NCBI GenBank assembly: GCA_943788725.1
Contig: CALSRJ010000005.1
Location: 1-64,000, forward strand
Reading direction: 5' to 3'
Source: an uncultured Flavobacteriales bacterium
GTDB lineage: Bacteria; Bacteroidota; Bacteroidia; Flavobacteriales_G; Salibacteraceae
DNA: 64,000 nucleotides
The notes under the pieces were generated by a model, which did not search any database, was not told where the DNA came from, and worked only from the letters and a program-made list of their open reading frames with translations. Made by a program: the position numbers and the translations under genes. Positions 42,206-50,726 of the stretch are shown here, in pieces (the stretch's first letter is position 1; every line of letters starts with the position of its first letter).

Positions 42206-42949
42206 ATGGATATTTTAGTTGTAGAAGACGAAAGCATTGTCGCCAAGGACATTCAAATTTGTTTGAAAAAGCTTGGTTATGAGGTTGTAGGCATTGTGTC
42301 TTCAGGGGAAGATGCCGTGGAGAAAGCCAAGGAAATGGAGCCGGATTTGATCATGATGGACATTATGCTCAAGGGAGAAATGAGCGGAATTGATGCGGCG
42401 AGTATCATTCGAAAGACGCAAGATATACCTGTTATATTCCTCACAGCATATACGGATAGAGATACGGTTGACCGCGCTAAAGAGTCAGAACCATTCGGTT
42501 ATATCATCAAACCCTTCAAGGAAATCGACATCCAAACAGCAATTGAGATTGCGCTCTACAAGCACAGAAGAGATTTGGAAGTGAAGAAGGAGCGAGACCT
42601 TTATTACAACATGGTTGAGAAGAATGATTCTCCGGATATGATGTTTGTGAAGGCTAATCAACGCCTGGTTAAAATCCGCTACGAAGACATATTCTTTATC
42701 GAGGCGCTCAAGGACTATGTGGTTATTAATACCGCTGAAAGACGCTATACCATTCATTCAACGATGAAAGACATCGAACGAAAAATGCCTGAGAAGGATT
42801 TCATCCGCGTGCATCGTTCCTTCATTGTCCGGATGGATAAAATCAAGGAAATAGACCATTCGAATGTTATTCTTGAGAGCGACAAGAAGGTGGTGCCTGT
42901 TGGCGGGTCTTACAAGGACATGCTCCAACAGCGCTTAAACCTCATTTGA
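42206..42949 (+). CDS. LytTR-family response regulator
   Basis: A 247-residue two-domain regulator. The receiver domain (residues about 1-115) has the acidic pair in VVEDESIV, the phospho-acceptor Asp in [15 protein letters not shown] and the Lys in [10 protein letters not shown]. The C-terminal LytTR DNA-binding domain (about 145-247) has [19 protein letters not shown] and [15 protein letters not shown]. Start: the ATG at 42206 is preferred to a TTG two codons earlier. No histidine kinase lies in the window, so it is an orphan here. It follows the MORN-repeat gene on the same strand and meets rnr end to end. Confidence 0.93.
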   Translation: MDILVVEDESIVAKDIQICLKKLGYEVVGIVSSGEDAVEKAKEMEPDLIMMDIMLKGEMSGIDAASIIRKTQDIPVIFLTAYTDRDTVDRAKESEPFGYIIKPFKEIDIQTAIEIALYKHRRDLEVKKERDLYYNMVEKNDSPDMMFVKANQRLVKIRYEDIFFIEALKDYVVINTAERRYTIHSTMKDIERKMPEKDFIRVHRSFIVRMDKIKEIDHSNVILESDKKVVPVGGSYKDMLQQRLNLI

Positions 42950-45091
42950 TCAGACCAACTTCAGATCAATTCTCCTGTTTTCCAAATCAGCTGCCTCTAC
43001 CCTTATCCTCACTTCTTGACCTAGCGTAAAGGTTCGCTTTGTGCGTTGACCTTCAATACGCATGTTCTTCTGGTCAAAGAAGTAGTAGTCGCCTTCGATG
43101 TCTCTTAAACGCACTAAGCCTTCGCATTTGTTGGATTTGATTTCCACAAAAACGCCCCATTCCGTGGCGCCGCTGATGATGCCGTCAAAGGTTTGTCCTA
43201 CGGCACTTTGCATGTAAATCACTTGGTATAAACGCGTTGATTCTCTCTCAGCCTCTGTAGCCTTACGCTCCATCAAACTGCTGTGTTGGCAAAGCTTTTC
43301 GATACCATCTTGTTTGACCGCGTTTGCACCATTCAAATAACTGAACAGTAAGCGATGTGCGATCATGTCAGGATAGCGACGAATAGGAGAGGTGAAATGG
43401 GAGTAATATGGAAAAGCCAATCCGAAGTGACCAATGTTTTGGGTAGAATACTCAGCCTTGGCCATTGTTCGGATGGAGAGCATCTCTATGATGTTCTGTT
43501 CGGGTTTCCCTTTGACTTCAGCGAGTAAGTTGTTCATTGACGCCGCGATTTTGTCGGGCGTATTGAAATCTACACGATAACCGAATCGCTTGATGAAGTC
43601 CGATAGGTCTTTCAACTTCGTGGGGTCTGGTCGGTCGTGGATACGGTACACAAAGGTTTTTACATTGTCGTGGTTACTGGTCTTTTTACCAACCTTGATG
43701 GCTACTGCTTTGTTAGCGAGGAGCATGAATTCTTCGATCAGTTTGTGGGCATCCTTTTGCACCTTGAAAAATACATCTACCGGTTTTTTATCATCGTCGA
43801 GCTTAAACTTTACTTCGCTCTTTTCGAACGCGATGGATCCCTTTTTCATGCGCTCTGCACGGAGTTGTTTGGCCAAGGTATTGACTTGAACCAACTCATC
43901 TTTATAAGGGCCATCGGCCTTTCCTTCTAGCACATCCTGCACCTCTTCATATACGAAGCGATGATCACTGTAAATCACTGTTTTTCCTATCCAGGTATCT
44001 TGTACTTGAGCGTGCTCATTTACTTCGAAGATGCAAGAGAAGGTCAGTTTTTCTTCTTTCGGACGCAGTGAGCAGACTTGATTGGAGAGCATTTCAGGCA
44101 GCATGGGAATGACGCGATCCACCAAATAAACGGAGGTAGCTCGTTTTTGAGCTTCTTTTTCAAGCGCGGTGTTTTCTCTGACGTAATGTGTGACGTCTGC
44201 GATGTGCACACCGATTTCCAGGTTCCCATTTTCAAGTTTTCGATAGGAAATGGCATCGTCAAAATCCTTTGCGTCTGCTGGGTCAATGGTAAACGTCAGG
44301 GTCTTTCGCATATCCCTGCGTTTTGCAATCTCTTCTTTGGTGATTTCGATTTTCAGCGCCGCACATTCGTCTTCAACATCTTTTGGAAAACGAAGTGGAA
44401 ACCCAAATTGCGCGAGAATAGCATCGCCTTCGGCACGCATATCACCAGGCATTCCTAGAACGTCAGTGACTTTCGCTTTTGGATTCATGCGCAAGTTTTC
44501 CCAATCCATGAGTTGAACCACAACTTTCTCACCCTCCTTTGCGCCGTTAAGGTCTTCTGTTGGAATGAAAAAATCTACGGAGATTTTAGGGTTATCTGGC
44601 ATGGCGAAGTACCGGCCTTCATTCTTGAAGATAATGGCTGGAAACGTTTCGTGCGCTCGCTCAACGATGCTGATGACTTTGCCCTTTGGGCGGCCGCTTG
44701 ATTTTTTACCACTGATGAGTCTGATCTGAACAAGGTCTCCGTGAAGCGCTCTATCTGTGTAGTGTTCTGGAATCATCACATCCCTTGCGTAACCAGGGAT
44801 TTCAACAAAGGCCATTCCGGAACGATTGAAGGAAATTAAGCCCTCCAATTCGTCTAGAGGACCAGACCAGCGGTACTTGCCTCTGTGCTCTTCTTTGAGC
44901 AGGCCGTCTTTAATCATGGACTCAGTTACGGCTACGAGGACTTGTTTTTCAATGGCATCCGTTATCTGGAGGCGAGCAGAGAGCTGCTTGTGATTAACAA
45001 GAGAAGAAGGGTTTTCCCGAAAGAATCGGCTAACCTGATTCCGGTACTTCTTGACTTGTTTATTAAGTTTTTTCGGTGTTTTTTTAGACAT
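42950..45091 (-). CDS. rnr: Ribonuclease R
   Basis: A processive 3'-to-5' exoribonuclease that degrades structured RNA and takes part in rRNA quality control. The 713-residue product has the N-terminal helix-turn-helix-like and cold-shock domains (residues about 70-220), and the RNB catalytic domain with the metal-binding motif TIDPADAKDFDDAISYR and the downstream HFGLAFPYYSHFTSPIRRYPD. The C-terminal S1 domain (about 630-713) includes GIISGATEWGVFVEIKSNKC. A basic N-terminus (KKTPKKLNKQVKKYRNQ) is normal for the family. It meets the LytTR gene tail to tail. Confidence 0.95.
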   Translation of the reverse strand: MSKKTPKKLNKQVKKYRNQVSRFFRENPSSLVNHKQLSARLQITDAIEKQVLVAVTESMIKDGLLKEEHRGKYRWSGPLDELEGLISFNRSGMAFVEIPGYARDVMIPEHYTDRALHGDLVQIRLISGKKSSGRPKGKVISIVERAHETFPAIIFKNEGRYFAMPDNPKISVDFFIPTEDLNGAKEGEKVVVQLMDWENLRMNPKAKVTDVLGMPGDMRAEGDAILAQFGFPLRFPKDVEDECAALKIEITKEEIAKRRDMRKTLTFTIDPADAKDFDDAISYRKLENGNLEIGVHIADVTHYVRENTALEKEAQKRATSVYLVDRVIPMLPEMLSNQVCSLRPKEEKLTFSCIFEVNEHAQVQDTWIGKTVIYSDHRFVYEEVQDVLEGKADGPYKDELVQVNTLAKQLRAERMKKGSIAFEKSEVKFKLDDDKKPVDVFFKVQKDAHKLIEEFMLLANKAVAIKVGKKTSNHDNVKTFVYRIHDRPDPTKLKDLSDFIKRFGYRVDFNTPDKIAASMNNLLAEVKGKPEQNIIEMLSIRTMAKAEYSTQNIGHFGLAFPYYSHFTSPIRRYPDMIAHRLLFSYLNGANAVKQDGIEKLCQHSSLMERKATEAERESTRLYQVIYMQSAVGQTFDGIISGATEWGVFVEIKSNKCEGLVRLRDIEGDYYFFDQKNMRIEGQRTKRTFTLGQEVRIRVEAADLENRRIDLKLV

Positions 45092-45214
45092 GGTTCTAAA
45101 GCAAATGAAGCTGTTTTAGAAGCTATTAAGAATGAATATGTTTTGAGTTTTCATTGAATCTGATTCGTATGTGCTCTAATAAGCTCATAACTTTGATCCA
45201 AAATCGATTTTATT

Positions 45215-45736
45215 ATGTTGTCAAAACGAGTGGAAGATGCCTTGAACGAACAGATAAAGATGGAAGGGTTGTCGAGTAATTTTTACTTGGCAATGGCTTC
45301 TTGGGCCGAACAGAACGGCTATGCCGGCGTTTCGGGCTTTCTGTATAAGCATTCAGATGAGGAGCGTTTCCACATGCTCAAGCTGGTCAAGTACATGAAC
45401 GAAAGAGATGGAAAGGTAGTCATTCCAGCCTTCGAACAGCCGCGTTCAAATTATAATAACGTTAAGGAGTTGTTTGAAGAGTTGTATAAACACGAAGTTG
45501 CCGTCACCCAAAGCATCGGTGAATTGGTTGGTGTTTGTCTGGAAGAAAAGGACTTCACTACGCACAATTTCCTTCAATGGTATGTAAGTGAGCAACTCGA
45601 AGAAGAAGCCCTGGCCAAAACGATCATTGACAAAATCAAGTTGATGGGAGATGATAAAAGTACGTGGTATCACTTCGACAGAGACATCATGGGTCTCACG
45701 GTGACCAGCGCTGCAGATGGTGCGGGTGCCGCTTAG
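45215..45736 (+). CDS. ftnA: Bacterial non-heme ferritin
   Basis: Stores iron as a mineral in a 24-subunit shell and oxidises Fe(II). The 173-residue product has the four-helix ferritin fold with the diiron ligands in NEQIKMEGLSSNFYLAMASW (Glu), HSDEERFHMLKLVKYM (Glu-x2-His) and WYVSEQLEEEALAK (Glu, Gln). The length is usual. A strong terminator follows 26 bp after the stop. No Fur box is visible to me in the short upstream region. Confidence 0.95.
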   Translation: MLSKRVEDALNEQIKMEGLSSNFYLAMASWAEQNGYAGVSGFLYKHSDEERFHMLKLVKYMNERDGKVVIPAFEQPRSNYNNVKELFEELYKHEVAVTQSIGELVGVCLEEKDFTTHNFLQWYVSEQLEEEALAKTIIDKIKLMGDDKSTWYHFDRDIMGLTVTSAADGAGAA

Positions 45737-45762
45737 TGTGAACATTACATATGAACTACATG

Positions 45763-45790
45763 AGCCCCACAGTAATGTGGGGCTTTTTTA
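45763..45790 (+). terminator. Rho-independent terminator of the ferritin gene
   Basis: The perfect 8-bp stem AGCCCCAC/GTGGGGCT with loop AGTAAT is followed by TTTTTT. Confidence 0.9.
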
Positions 45791-47461
45791 AGGCCCAACA
45801 AGCTCATCCAATAAGTCGAAGTATTCCTTTTCGAAAGCGAGGTAACGCTCCCGACCTGTAGCGGGACCGCTAAAACCAGTGTGAATCTTCACCACATTGT
45901 GCTGTCGATCCATCACAACCAGCGTAGGGTATGAAAAAACACCATTGAGCGCGAGGAGTAGTGACGAAGCCTTTGCTTTATTCGTTGAAAGTGAAGCGAG
46001 TAAAACAGGGTATGGGATTTCAAGGTTTTCGACTTGACGCTGGATATTGCGCTTTGCTACTGCGGAATCGCGTACCAATTCAAAATCCAATGCCACGATT
46101 TGTAAATCTTCTGCGCCATAGCGCGACCTGACCTTTTTCAAGAACAGGGTTTCGTCCAAACAATTTGAACACCAAGTGCCCATGACGCTGACCAAGGTAA
46201 CCTTGTTTTGGAACGAGGGGTCTGACAAAGAGACCAACTTACCTGTGACGTCTGGAAAGGAGAATGTGAAACGTTCAGCCTGAAGGCTTGTAATCGTTTC
46301 GGCTGAGCGAAGCTGATGGGCTGTGTTAAGTAAGGCTATCCAGGGTTGTTTCCATGTTTGACCAGCGCAAAAAACTCCGATCAAGCTGTCTCCTTTGATG
46401 GATCCTTTGAACAGGTAGGCATGAGTGCCATCCATTGTGCTCAGAAAGAAAGAATCACCTCGAATCGCACCGTCCAAGAAGCGATAATCACCCGTTTCGG
46501 TCAGGATGGAGCCGTTGATGGCTTGTTGGGTTTGTTCTATGACAAGGACGGTTGAGTCTGTGAAAGCCCCACTCGCGTCAGCGAAGATCAAAGTGTGTTC
46601 ACCCGCCAATTTGTGAGAGGTGGTTGTGGCAACAGGAAAGCGGAAAGCCACGCCTTTTTCAAGCCTGACCGGGGTAACCCGTTTCTCGTCTCTTTTTTCA
46701 TTGACCCAACGGCCGATGAGGGTAGTTTCATCAACCCTCTTCAAGCGGAAGTAGGCATTAAAATAGGCGGATGCAAACGTCAAGGAATCCCCTTCTGAGG
46801 TCTGCACAGGAAAACGAAGTAGCTCTTTGTCGTTTTTTACGATGAGCGCGTCTTCTTGCAAAATACATTGCACGGGTAGCGGATCTCCTCCAAGGTCGAA
46901 TACGGCCCGCCAAAGTTCACCCGCAGGAACAATCGAACCTTGAATGAATTGATCGTTTTGAAAGAACCAATCGATGCTTTGCTTTATAGAAAGGCTGTAT
47001 TCGTTTCGGTCGAATCGGAAGGATTGAGTCGAGGAAGAGAGCAAGTTGGACCTTTCCTTCAGTAATTCAAAACCGATCAATCGTCCACGTTCGATTACAT
47101 AGCGCATCTCACGAACCTCTTGTCCGTCGCTTTGGGCTTTGAACAAAACTTCTCTTACAGGGCCGATGGTAGTATCCGTGATGGTGTAAGCGTCTTTGTA
47201 GCGCAAGTGATTCACATCTTCTTGCATGAAGGCCGTGAACTCACGACGCCAGTTTACGGAGTCTTGGAAGGCGTATTGAACGCCATCATCTTGAACGACC
47301 CACTTGATGACATTCGAGCCGTCTAACTGCAGGCTATCTGCGAGGTCCTCCATAGTGGGAAGATCTTCGATGAGTTTGGGATCTTCCGGTTCGGGCAAGG
47401 CCTCGCATCCTGCAAGAACAAGCAGGAATAAAAGAGAGAAAAACCGAATGGATTGGATCAA
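45788..47461 (-). CDS. TlpA-like thiol-disulfide lipoprotein with large N-terminal region
   Basis: A 557-residue lipoprotein (signal FFSLLFLLVLAGCEALP, lipid-modified Cys at residue 19). Residues about 40-400 are beta-strand-rich with no family that I recognise. The C-terminal thioredoxin-like domain (about 410-545) has the active-site CxxC in TWCSNCLDETLFLKKVR and the cis-Pro-like VFSYPTLVVMDRQHNV. It belongs to the TlpA/ResA type that reduces or isomerises disulfides in the periplasm. It starts 4 bp inside the pheS stop region, so it is co-transcribed with pheS. Confidence 0.85.
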   Translation of the reverse strand: MIQSIRFFSLLFLLVLAGCEALPEPEDPKLIEDLPTMEDLADSLQLDGSNVIKWVVQDDGVQYAFQDSVNWRREFTAFMQEDVNHLRYKDAYTITDTTIGPVREVLFKAQSDGQEVREMRYVIERGRLIGFELLKERSNLLSSSTQSFRFDRNEYSLSIKQSIDWFFQNDQFIQGSIVPAGELWRAVFDLGGDPLPVQCILQEDALIVKNDKELLRFPVQTSEGDSLTFASAYFNAYFRLKRVDETTLIGRWVNEKRDEKRVTPVRLEKGVAFRFPVATTTSHKLAGEHTLIFADASGAFTDSTVLVIEQTQQAINGSILTETGDYRFLDGAIRGDSFFLSTMDGTHAYLFKGSIKGDSLIGVFCAGQTWKQPWIALLNTAHQLRSAETITSLQAERFTFSFPDVTGKLVSLSDPSFQNKVTLVSVMGTWCSNCLDETLFLKKVRSRYGAEDLQIVALDFELVRDSAVAKRNIQRQVENLEIPYPVLLASLSTNKAKASSLLLALNGVFSYPTLVVMDRQHNVVKIHTGFSGPATGRERYLAFEKEYFDLLDELVGP

Positions 47462-48489
47462 AATGCCGAGCGGAATTGTTGGAGAAAACGAACGTCGTTC
47501 TCAAAGATCATTCGAATGTCAGGGATTTGAAACCGCTGCATTGCGCTCCGCTCCAATCCCATTCCAAACGCAAAACCGGAATACTTTTCAGGGTCGATGT
47601 TAGAACTTTCAAGAACGGCAGGATCCACCATGCCGCAGCCCATGACTTCGAGCCACCCCGTTCCCTTAGTTATCCGGTGATCAAGCTCATTTTCGAGGCC
47701 CCAATACACATCCACTTCGGCGCTTGGCTCGGTGAATGGAAAGTAGGAAGGGCGTAACCTGATCTTACTTTTTCCAAAGAACTCTTTGGCAAAATATTCC
47801 AAGGTTTGCTTCATATCTGCGAAGGTTACCCCCTCATCTATGTACAAACCCTCGATTTGGTGGAAAATACAGTGAGACCTTGCGGAAACCGCTTCATTCC
47901 GAAACACCCTACCGGGAGCAATGATGCGTATGGGTGGTTTTTCATTCTCCATTGTCCGCACCTGCACACTGGATGTATGGGTGCGCAGTACGTAATCTTC
48001 CGTGCCGTTAGGGTTCTTCACGAAGAAGGTGTCCTGCATATCGCGGGCGGGATGCTCAGGGGGAAAGTTGAGCGCAGAGAAATTGTGCCAATCGTCTTCT
48101 ATCTCTGGGCCTTCAGCTACCGAAAAGCCAATGCCGTGGAAAATGTCAATGATTTCTCGCTTGATGATGGATATGGGGTGCTCTGCTCCGAGGCTGCTGA
48201 GCATGCCGGGACGGGTTAAGTCAATATCATGGTGCATCACCTCCGCTCCTGACAACTCTGCCTTCCATTGAGCGATGCGCTCCTCAGCGAAATGCTTAAG
48301 TTCATTGAGCGGCTTGCCCAATGCCCGCTTCTCGTCGGAACTGACGGATTTGAAGTCGTTGAATAGGTCTTTGAACACCCCCTTTGAACCGAGGTATTTA
48401 ATCCTCAGCTGCTCGGCCTCATCCACATTTTTGGCGGTAGCTTTTTCTATCTCCGCCTTCAACTGCTCTACGCGCTCAGAAAAATTCAT
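47458..48489 (-). CDS. pheS: Phenylalanine--tRNA ligase alpha subunit
   Basis: The catalytic subunit of the alpha2-beta2 class II synthetase. The 343-residue product has the N-terminal coiled-coil (VEQLKAEIEKATAKNVDEAEQ region), class II motif 1 around HPISIIKREIIDIFHGIGF, motif 2 in RVFRNEAVSARSHCIFHQIEG and motif 3 in GFAFGMGLERSAMQRFQIPD. Full length. The beta-subunit gene pheT is not adjacent, which is common in this phylum. It precedes the TlpA-like gene with a 4-bp overlap. Confidence 0.96.
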   Translation of the reverse strand: MNFSERVEQLKAEIEKATAKNVDEAEQLRIKYLGSKGVFKDLFNDFKSVSSDEKRALGKPLNELKHFAEERIAQWKAELSGAEVMHHDIDLTRPGMLSSLGAEHPISIIKREIIDIFHGIGFSVAEGPEIEDDWHNFSALNFPPEHPARDMQDTFFVKNPNGTEDYVLRTHTSSVQVRTMENEKPPIRIIAPGRVFRNEAVSARSHCIFHQIEGLYIDEGVTFADMKQTLEYFAKEFFGKSKIRLRPSYFPFTEPSAEVDVYWGLENELDHRITKGTGWLEVMGCGMVDPAVLESSNIDPEKYSGFAFGMGLERSAMQRFQIPDIRMIFENDVRFLQQFRSAF

Positions 48490-48504
48490 CCAGCGAAATT
48501 AGGG

Positions 48505-49317
48505 TTATTCAACCACGTGAACCGTCATGCGGATGGGTGGATTGGGTGTATCGCCCTCTTTCTTAGCTGCCGCAATCTTGTCGACAACCTCCAATCCTTC
48601 AATCACCTGACCGAAGATGGTATATTGTTGATCTAAGTGGGGTGTGCCACCAATGGTAGCGTAGGCCTCTCGTTGCTCAGCAGTATAGGTGAATTTCTTT
48701 TCATCCATCCGCGCGTCGATCATAGGGTTCACCTCATCCATAACAGCCTTCATCTCTTCTTGATTGCGCTCGCGCTGGCATGCTTGGAAACGTTCGAGGT
48801 ATTGTTTGTTTTCCTCGGCGGTAAAGAACGCCTGCATCGTTTGGTTTCGGAGGTCTTGATTTACGCGCTTTTGAAACATATCTAGGTCCGCCTCGGAAAA
48901 AACAGCCCCTTGTACGATGTAGAATTGACTTCCCGAACTGGCGCGTTTGGGATTCACATTATCCCCCTGTCTTGCGGCGCAGAGCGCCCCTTTCTTATGG
49001 AAAAAGTTCGCGTTGAATTCAGCAGGAATCGTGTAGCCGGGACCGTCTTTTGACCCTTCTGCACCCTCCTTTGTGGATGGATTCCCACCTTGGATCATAA
49101 AGTCTTTGATCACACGGTGAAAGGTGGTGCCGTCGTAGAAAGAATCATTGGCCAGCTTGATGAAGTTGTCTCGGTGAAGCGGTGTTTCGTTGTACAATTC
49201 AACCGTAATCTCGCCCGAATCAGTTGAAATAACCAACCGAGTGCGCTCGGTCTCGTCTTGTCCGTATACCATGACATTCACTAGAATGAACACGGCCATG
49301 ATCAGCATTTTTCTCAT
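48505..49317 (-). CDS. Peptidyl-prolyl cis-trans isomerase (cyclophilin) with inserted helical region
   Basis: An exported cyclophilin. The 270-residue product starts at MRKMLIMAVFILVNVMVYGQ, a signal peptide; the longer upstream frame adds only polar residues. The cyclophilin domain includes GEITVELYNETPLHRDNFIK, FHRVIKDFMIQGG and the C-terminal YTIFGQVIEGLEVVDKIA. A helical insert of about 75 residues (roughly 140-215, charged, including FQACQRERNQEEMKAV) interrupts the fold after GSQFYIVQG. Bacteroidota have several such cyclophilins. It lies 16 bp upstream of pheS. Confidence 0.92.
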   Translation of the reverse strand: MRKMLIMAVFILVNVMVYGQDETERTRLVISTDSGEITVELYNETPLHRDNFIKLANDSFYDGTTFHRVIKDFMIQGGNPSTKEGAEGSKDGPGYTIPAEFNANFFHKKGALCAARQGDNVNPKRASSGSQFYIVQGAVFSEADLDMFQKRVNQDLRNQTMQAFFTAEENKQYLERFQACQRERNQEEMKAVMDEVNPMIDARMDEKKFTYTAEQREAYATIGGTPHLDQQYTIFGQVIEGLEVVDKIAAAKKEGDTPNPPIRMTVHVVE

Positions 49318-49381
49318 TGTAAAATCCACTACAATTGTTGGGTTCACAAAGTTTAGTGAAAATTGCGACTTATAATTATGT

Positions 49382-49389
49382 TATTTTTG
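49382..49389 (+). promoter_or_regulatory. -7 promoter box (TATTTTTG) of the small lipoprotein gene
   Basis: It matches TAnnTTTG and lies 21 bp before the ATG at 49411. A TTG about 20 bp upstream is a possible -33 element. Confidence 0.55.
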
Positions 49390-49410
49390 ACGGTCCTTAG
49401 AAATCGGGTT

Positions 49411-49815
49411 ATGAAAACAACGCTTCGACTTTCACTTGCAATACTCGCTCTGGCAGCGGTTACTTTTTCGGCTTGCGACAACGATCCGGACCCAGGCATT
49501 GCCGAGATTAAAGTTATCGATGAGGTAGGAGACGCGCAAAGCGGCATCCATGTTAGCTTGTACTGTACGGAACCCAATTGTGTGGTAAACCGAAAGGGTA
49601 GAACCAATAGTTTGGGGGTATATACAGAATCGTTTGAGTTGCCAGTGGTGCTCCGCGTTCGGGCCGTACGTTATGACACAACCATCAAGACCCAAGGATT
49701 ACCTCCTAATCAGATTACCACCGTTTCGGTGGATTCTCTTTGCGGAGAAGGGTTTATTCAAATCGAGAATGACGACATCGCTAGCGAGACGGTCACCATT
49801 CTTGAATGTAACTAA
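49411..49815 (+). CDS. Small lipoprotein with carboxypeptidase-regulatory-like fold
   Basis: A 134-residue protein. The lipoprotein signal ends LAAVTFSACDND, with the lipid-modified Cys at residue 22. The remainder has a strand pattern like the carboxypeptidase-regulatory / CnaB-type fold (IKVIDEVGDAQSGIHVSLY ... NSLGVYTESFELPVVLRV). Two cysteines near residues 52 and 57 (LYCTEPNCVV) and two more near the C-terminus (LCGEG, LECN) could form disulfides. No function is known. The ATG at 49411 is supported by the signal and the promoter box. It ends 22 bp into the convergent small gene. Confidence 0.72.
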   Translation: MKTTLRLSLAILALAAVTFSACDNDPDPGIAEIKVIDEVGDAQSGIHVSLYCTEPNCVVNRKGRTNSLGVYTESFELPVVLRVRAVRYDTTIKTQGLPPNQITTVSVDSLCGEGFIQIENDDIASETVTILECN

Positions 49816-50128
49816 GAACCGCCTCTTTCATTAGCTTTTCTTGTTCATTAGCCCCAAGCTTGGGCAATCGCTCTGTGCGTTCGAAATGGGGCCACCCGTC
49901 CTGGTCCTTACCCAAGAACTCATAGTAGCCATACGGCTCCAGCAGGCTGCATACAGCAATGTGCATCACATCGATCTTTTGATCTTTGTTCAACCTCCTC
50001 GGGCCCTGCCCCAACTCATTGACCCCGATCACAAATAGCAACGCCTGTAGGTCCATGGGTTGCCCAAAGCGCTCTTCTGCACGCTTCATGGCCGCTTCCC
50101 AAGCGTGTTCAAAATCCTGTTCATTCAT
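49793..50128 (-). CDS. Conserved small protein of unknown function
   Basis: A 111-residue acidic/basic balanced soluble protein. It begins with a helix (DFEHAWEAAMKRAEERFG) and contains ALLFVIGVNELGQGPRRLNKDQKIDVMHIAVCSLLEPYGYYEF. I think it is a conserved Bacteroidota hypothetical, but cannot name the family. It has a promoter box only 5 bp before its ATG. Its 3' end overlaps the lipoprotein gene by 23 bp. Divergent from cvpA. Confidence 0.72.
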   Translation of the reverse strand: MNEQDFEHAWEAAMKRAEERFGQPMDLQALLFVIGVNELGQGPRRLNKDQKIDVMHIAVCSLLEPYGYYEFLGKDQDGWPHFERTERLPKLGANEQEKLMKEAVLSYIQEW

Positions 50129-50133
50129 CGCGT

Positions 50134-50141
50134 CAAATGTA
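50134..50141 (-). promoter_or_regulatory. -7 promoter box (TACATTTG) of the small conserved gene
   Basis: On the minus strand it matches TAnnTTTG and ends 5 bp before the start codon at 50128. Confidence 0.6.
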
Positions 50142-50165
50142 CTTAGGAGCAGCGCGATGTGCTAC

Positions 50166-50173
50166 TAACTTTG
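50166..50173 (+). promoter_or_regulatory. -7 promoter box (TAACTTTG) of cvpA
   Basis: It matches TAnnTTTG and lies 4 bp before the ATG at 50178, so the transcript should be leaderless or nearly so. It diverges from the box at 50134-50141. Confidence 0.62.
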
Positions 50174-50177
50174 GTGC

Positions 50178-50726
50178 ATGGATTTTAACCACTGGGACAT
50201 CATCTTAATCTTGCCGCTTCTTTACGCTGCTTGGAAAGGATTTCAGAAAGGCTTCATCATAGAAGTGGCGTCAATCGCAGCGCTTATCGCTGGCATTTAC
50301 ATCGCGGCCAACTTTAGTGAAATCACCGCCGAAAAGCTAAAAGAGTGGTTCGACATCAAGGGCACATGGTTGGGATATGCGTCCTTCATCGTCACCTTTG
50401 TAGCGGTTGTATTCGGCGTTTATGCCCTGGCCAAGGTGGTGGAGAAAGCCGTGAACCTCGTCGCCTTGAAGTTGGTCAATAAGCTGGCGGGGTCCCTATT
50501 CGGAATTGTCAAGGTAGCGCTGATCCTCTCGATTGTACTCAACCTACTCGGCTGGCTGAATCGATACGTCCCCATTCTCTCTAAGTCTGAGCCTCAAAAA
50601 AGTTTGATGTTCAACCCAGTCAAAGGCTTTGCGCCGTTGATCCTTCCCGTATTGACCGACGCCGAGTGGCTTGCTGCAGCAGAAGAGTGGCTTGCGCCTG
50701 AACTAGAAGAAGAGGCTGGAGGTTGA
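50178..50726 (+). CDS. cvpA: CvpA-family membrane protein
   Basis: A 182-residue inner-membrane protein with four helices (residues about 7-25, 29-50, 68-90 and 108-130). The N-terminal WDIILILPLLYAAWKGFQKG is the CvpA signature. CvpA was named for its requirement in colicin V production and helps envelope homeostasis; the molecular role is not settled. The C-terminus is short and acidic (LAPELEEEAGG). The gene converges with pgk with no gap (stops at 50726 and 50727). Confidence 0.88.
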   Translation: MDFNHWDIILILPLLYAAWKGFQKGFIIEVASIAALIAGIYIAANFSEITAEKLKEWFDIKGTWLGYASFIVTFVAVVFGVYALAKVVEKAVNLVALKLVNKLAGSLFGIVKVALILSIVLNLLGWLNRYVPILSKSEPQKSLMFNPVKGFAPLILPVLTDAEWLAAAEEWLAPELEEEAGG

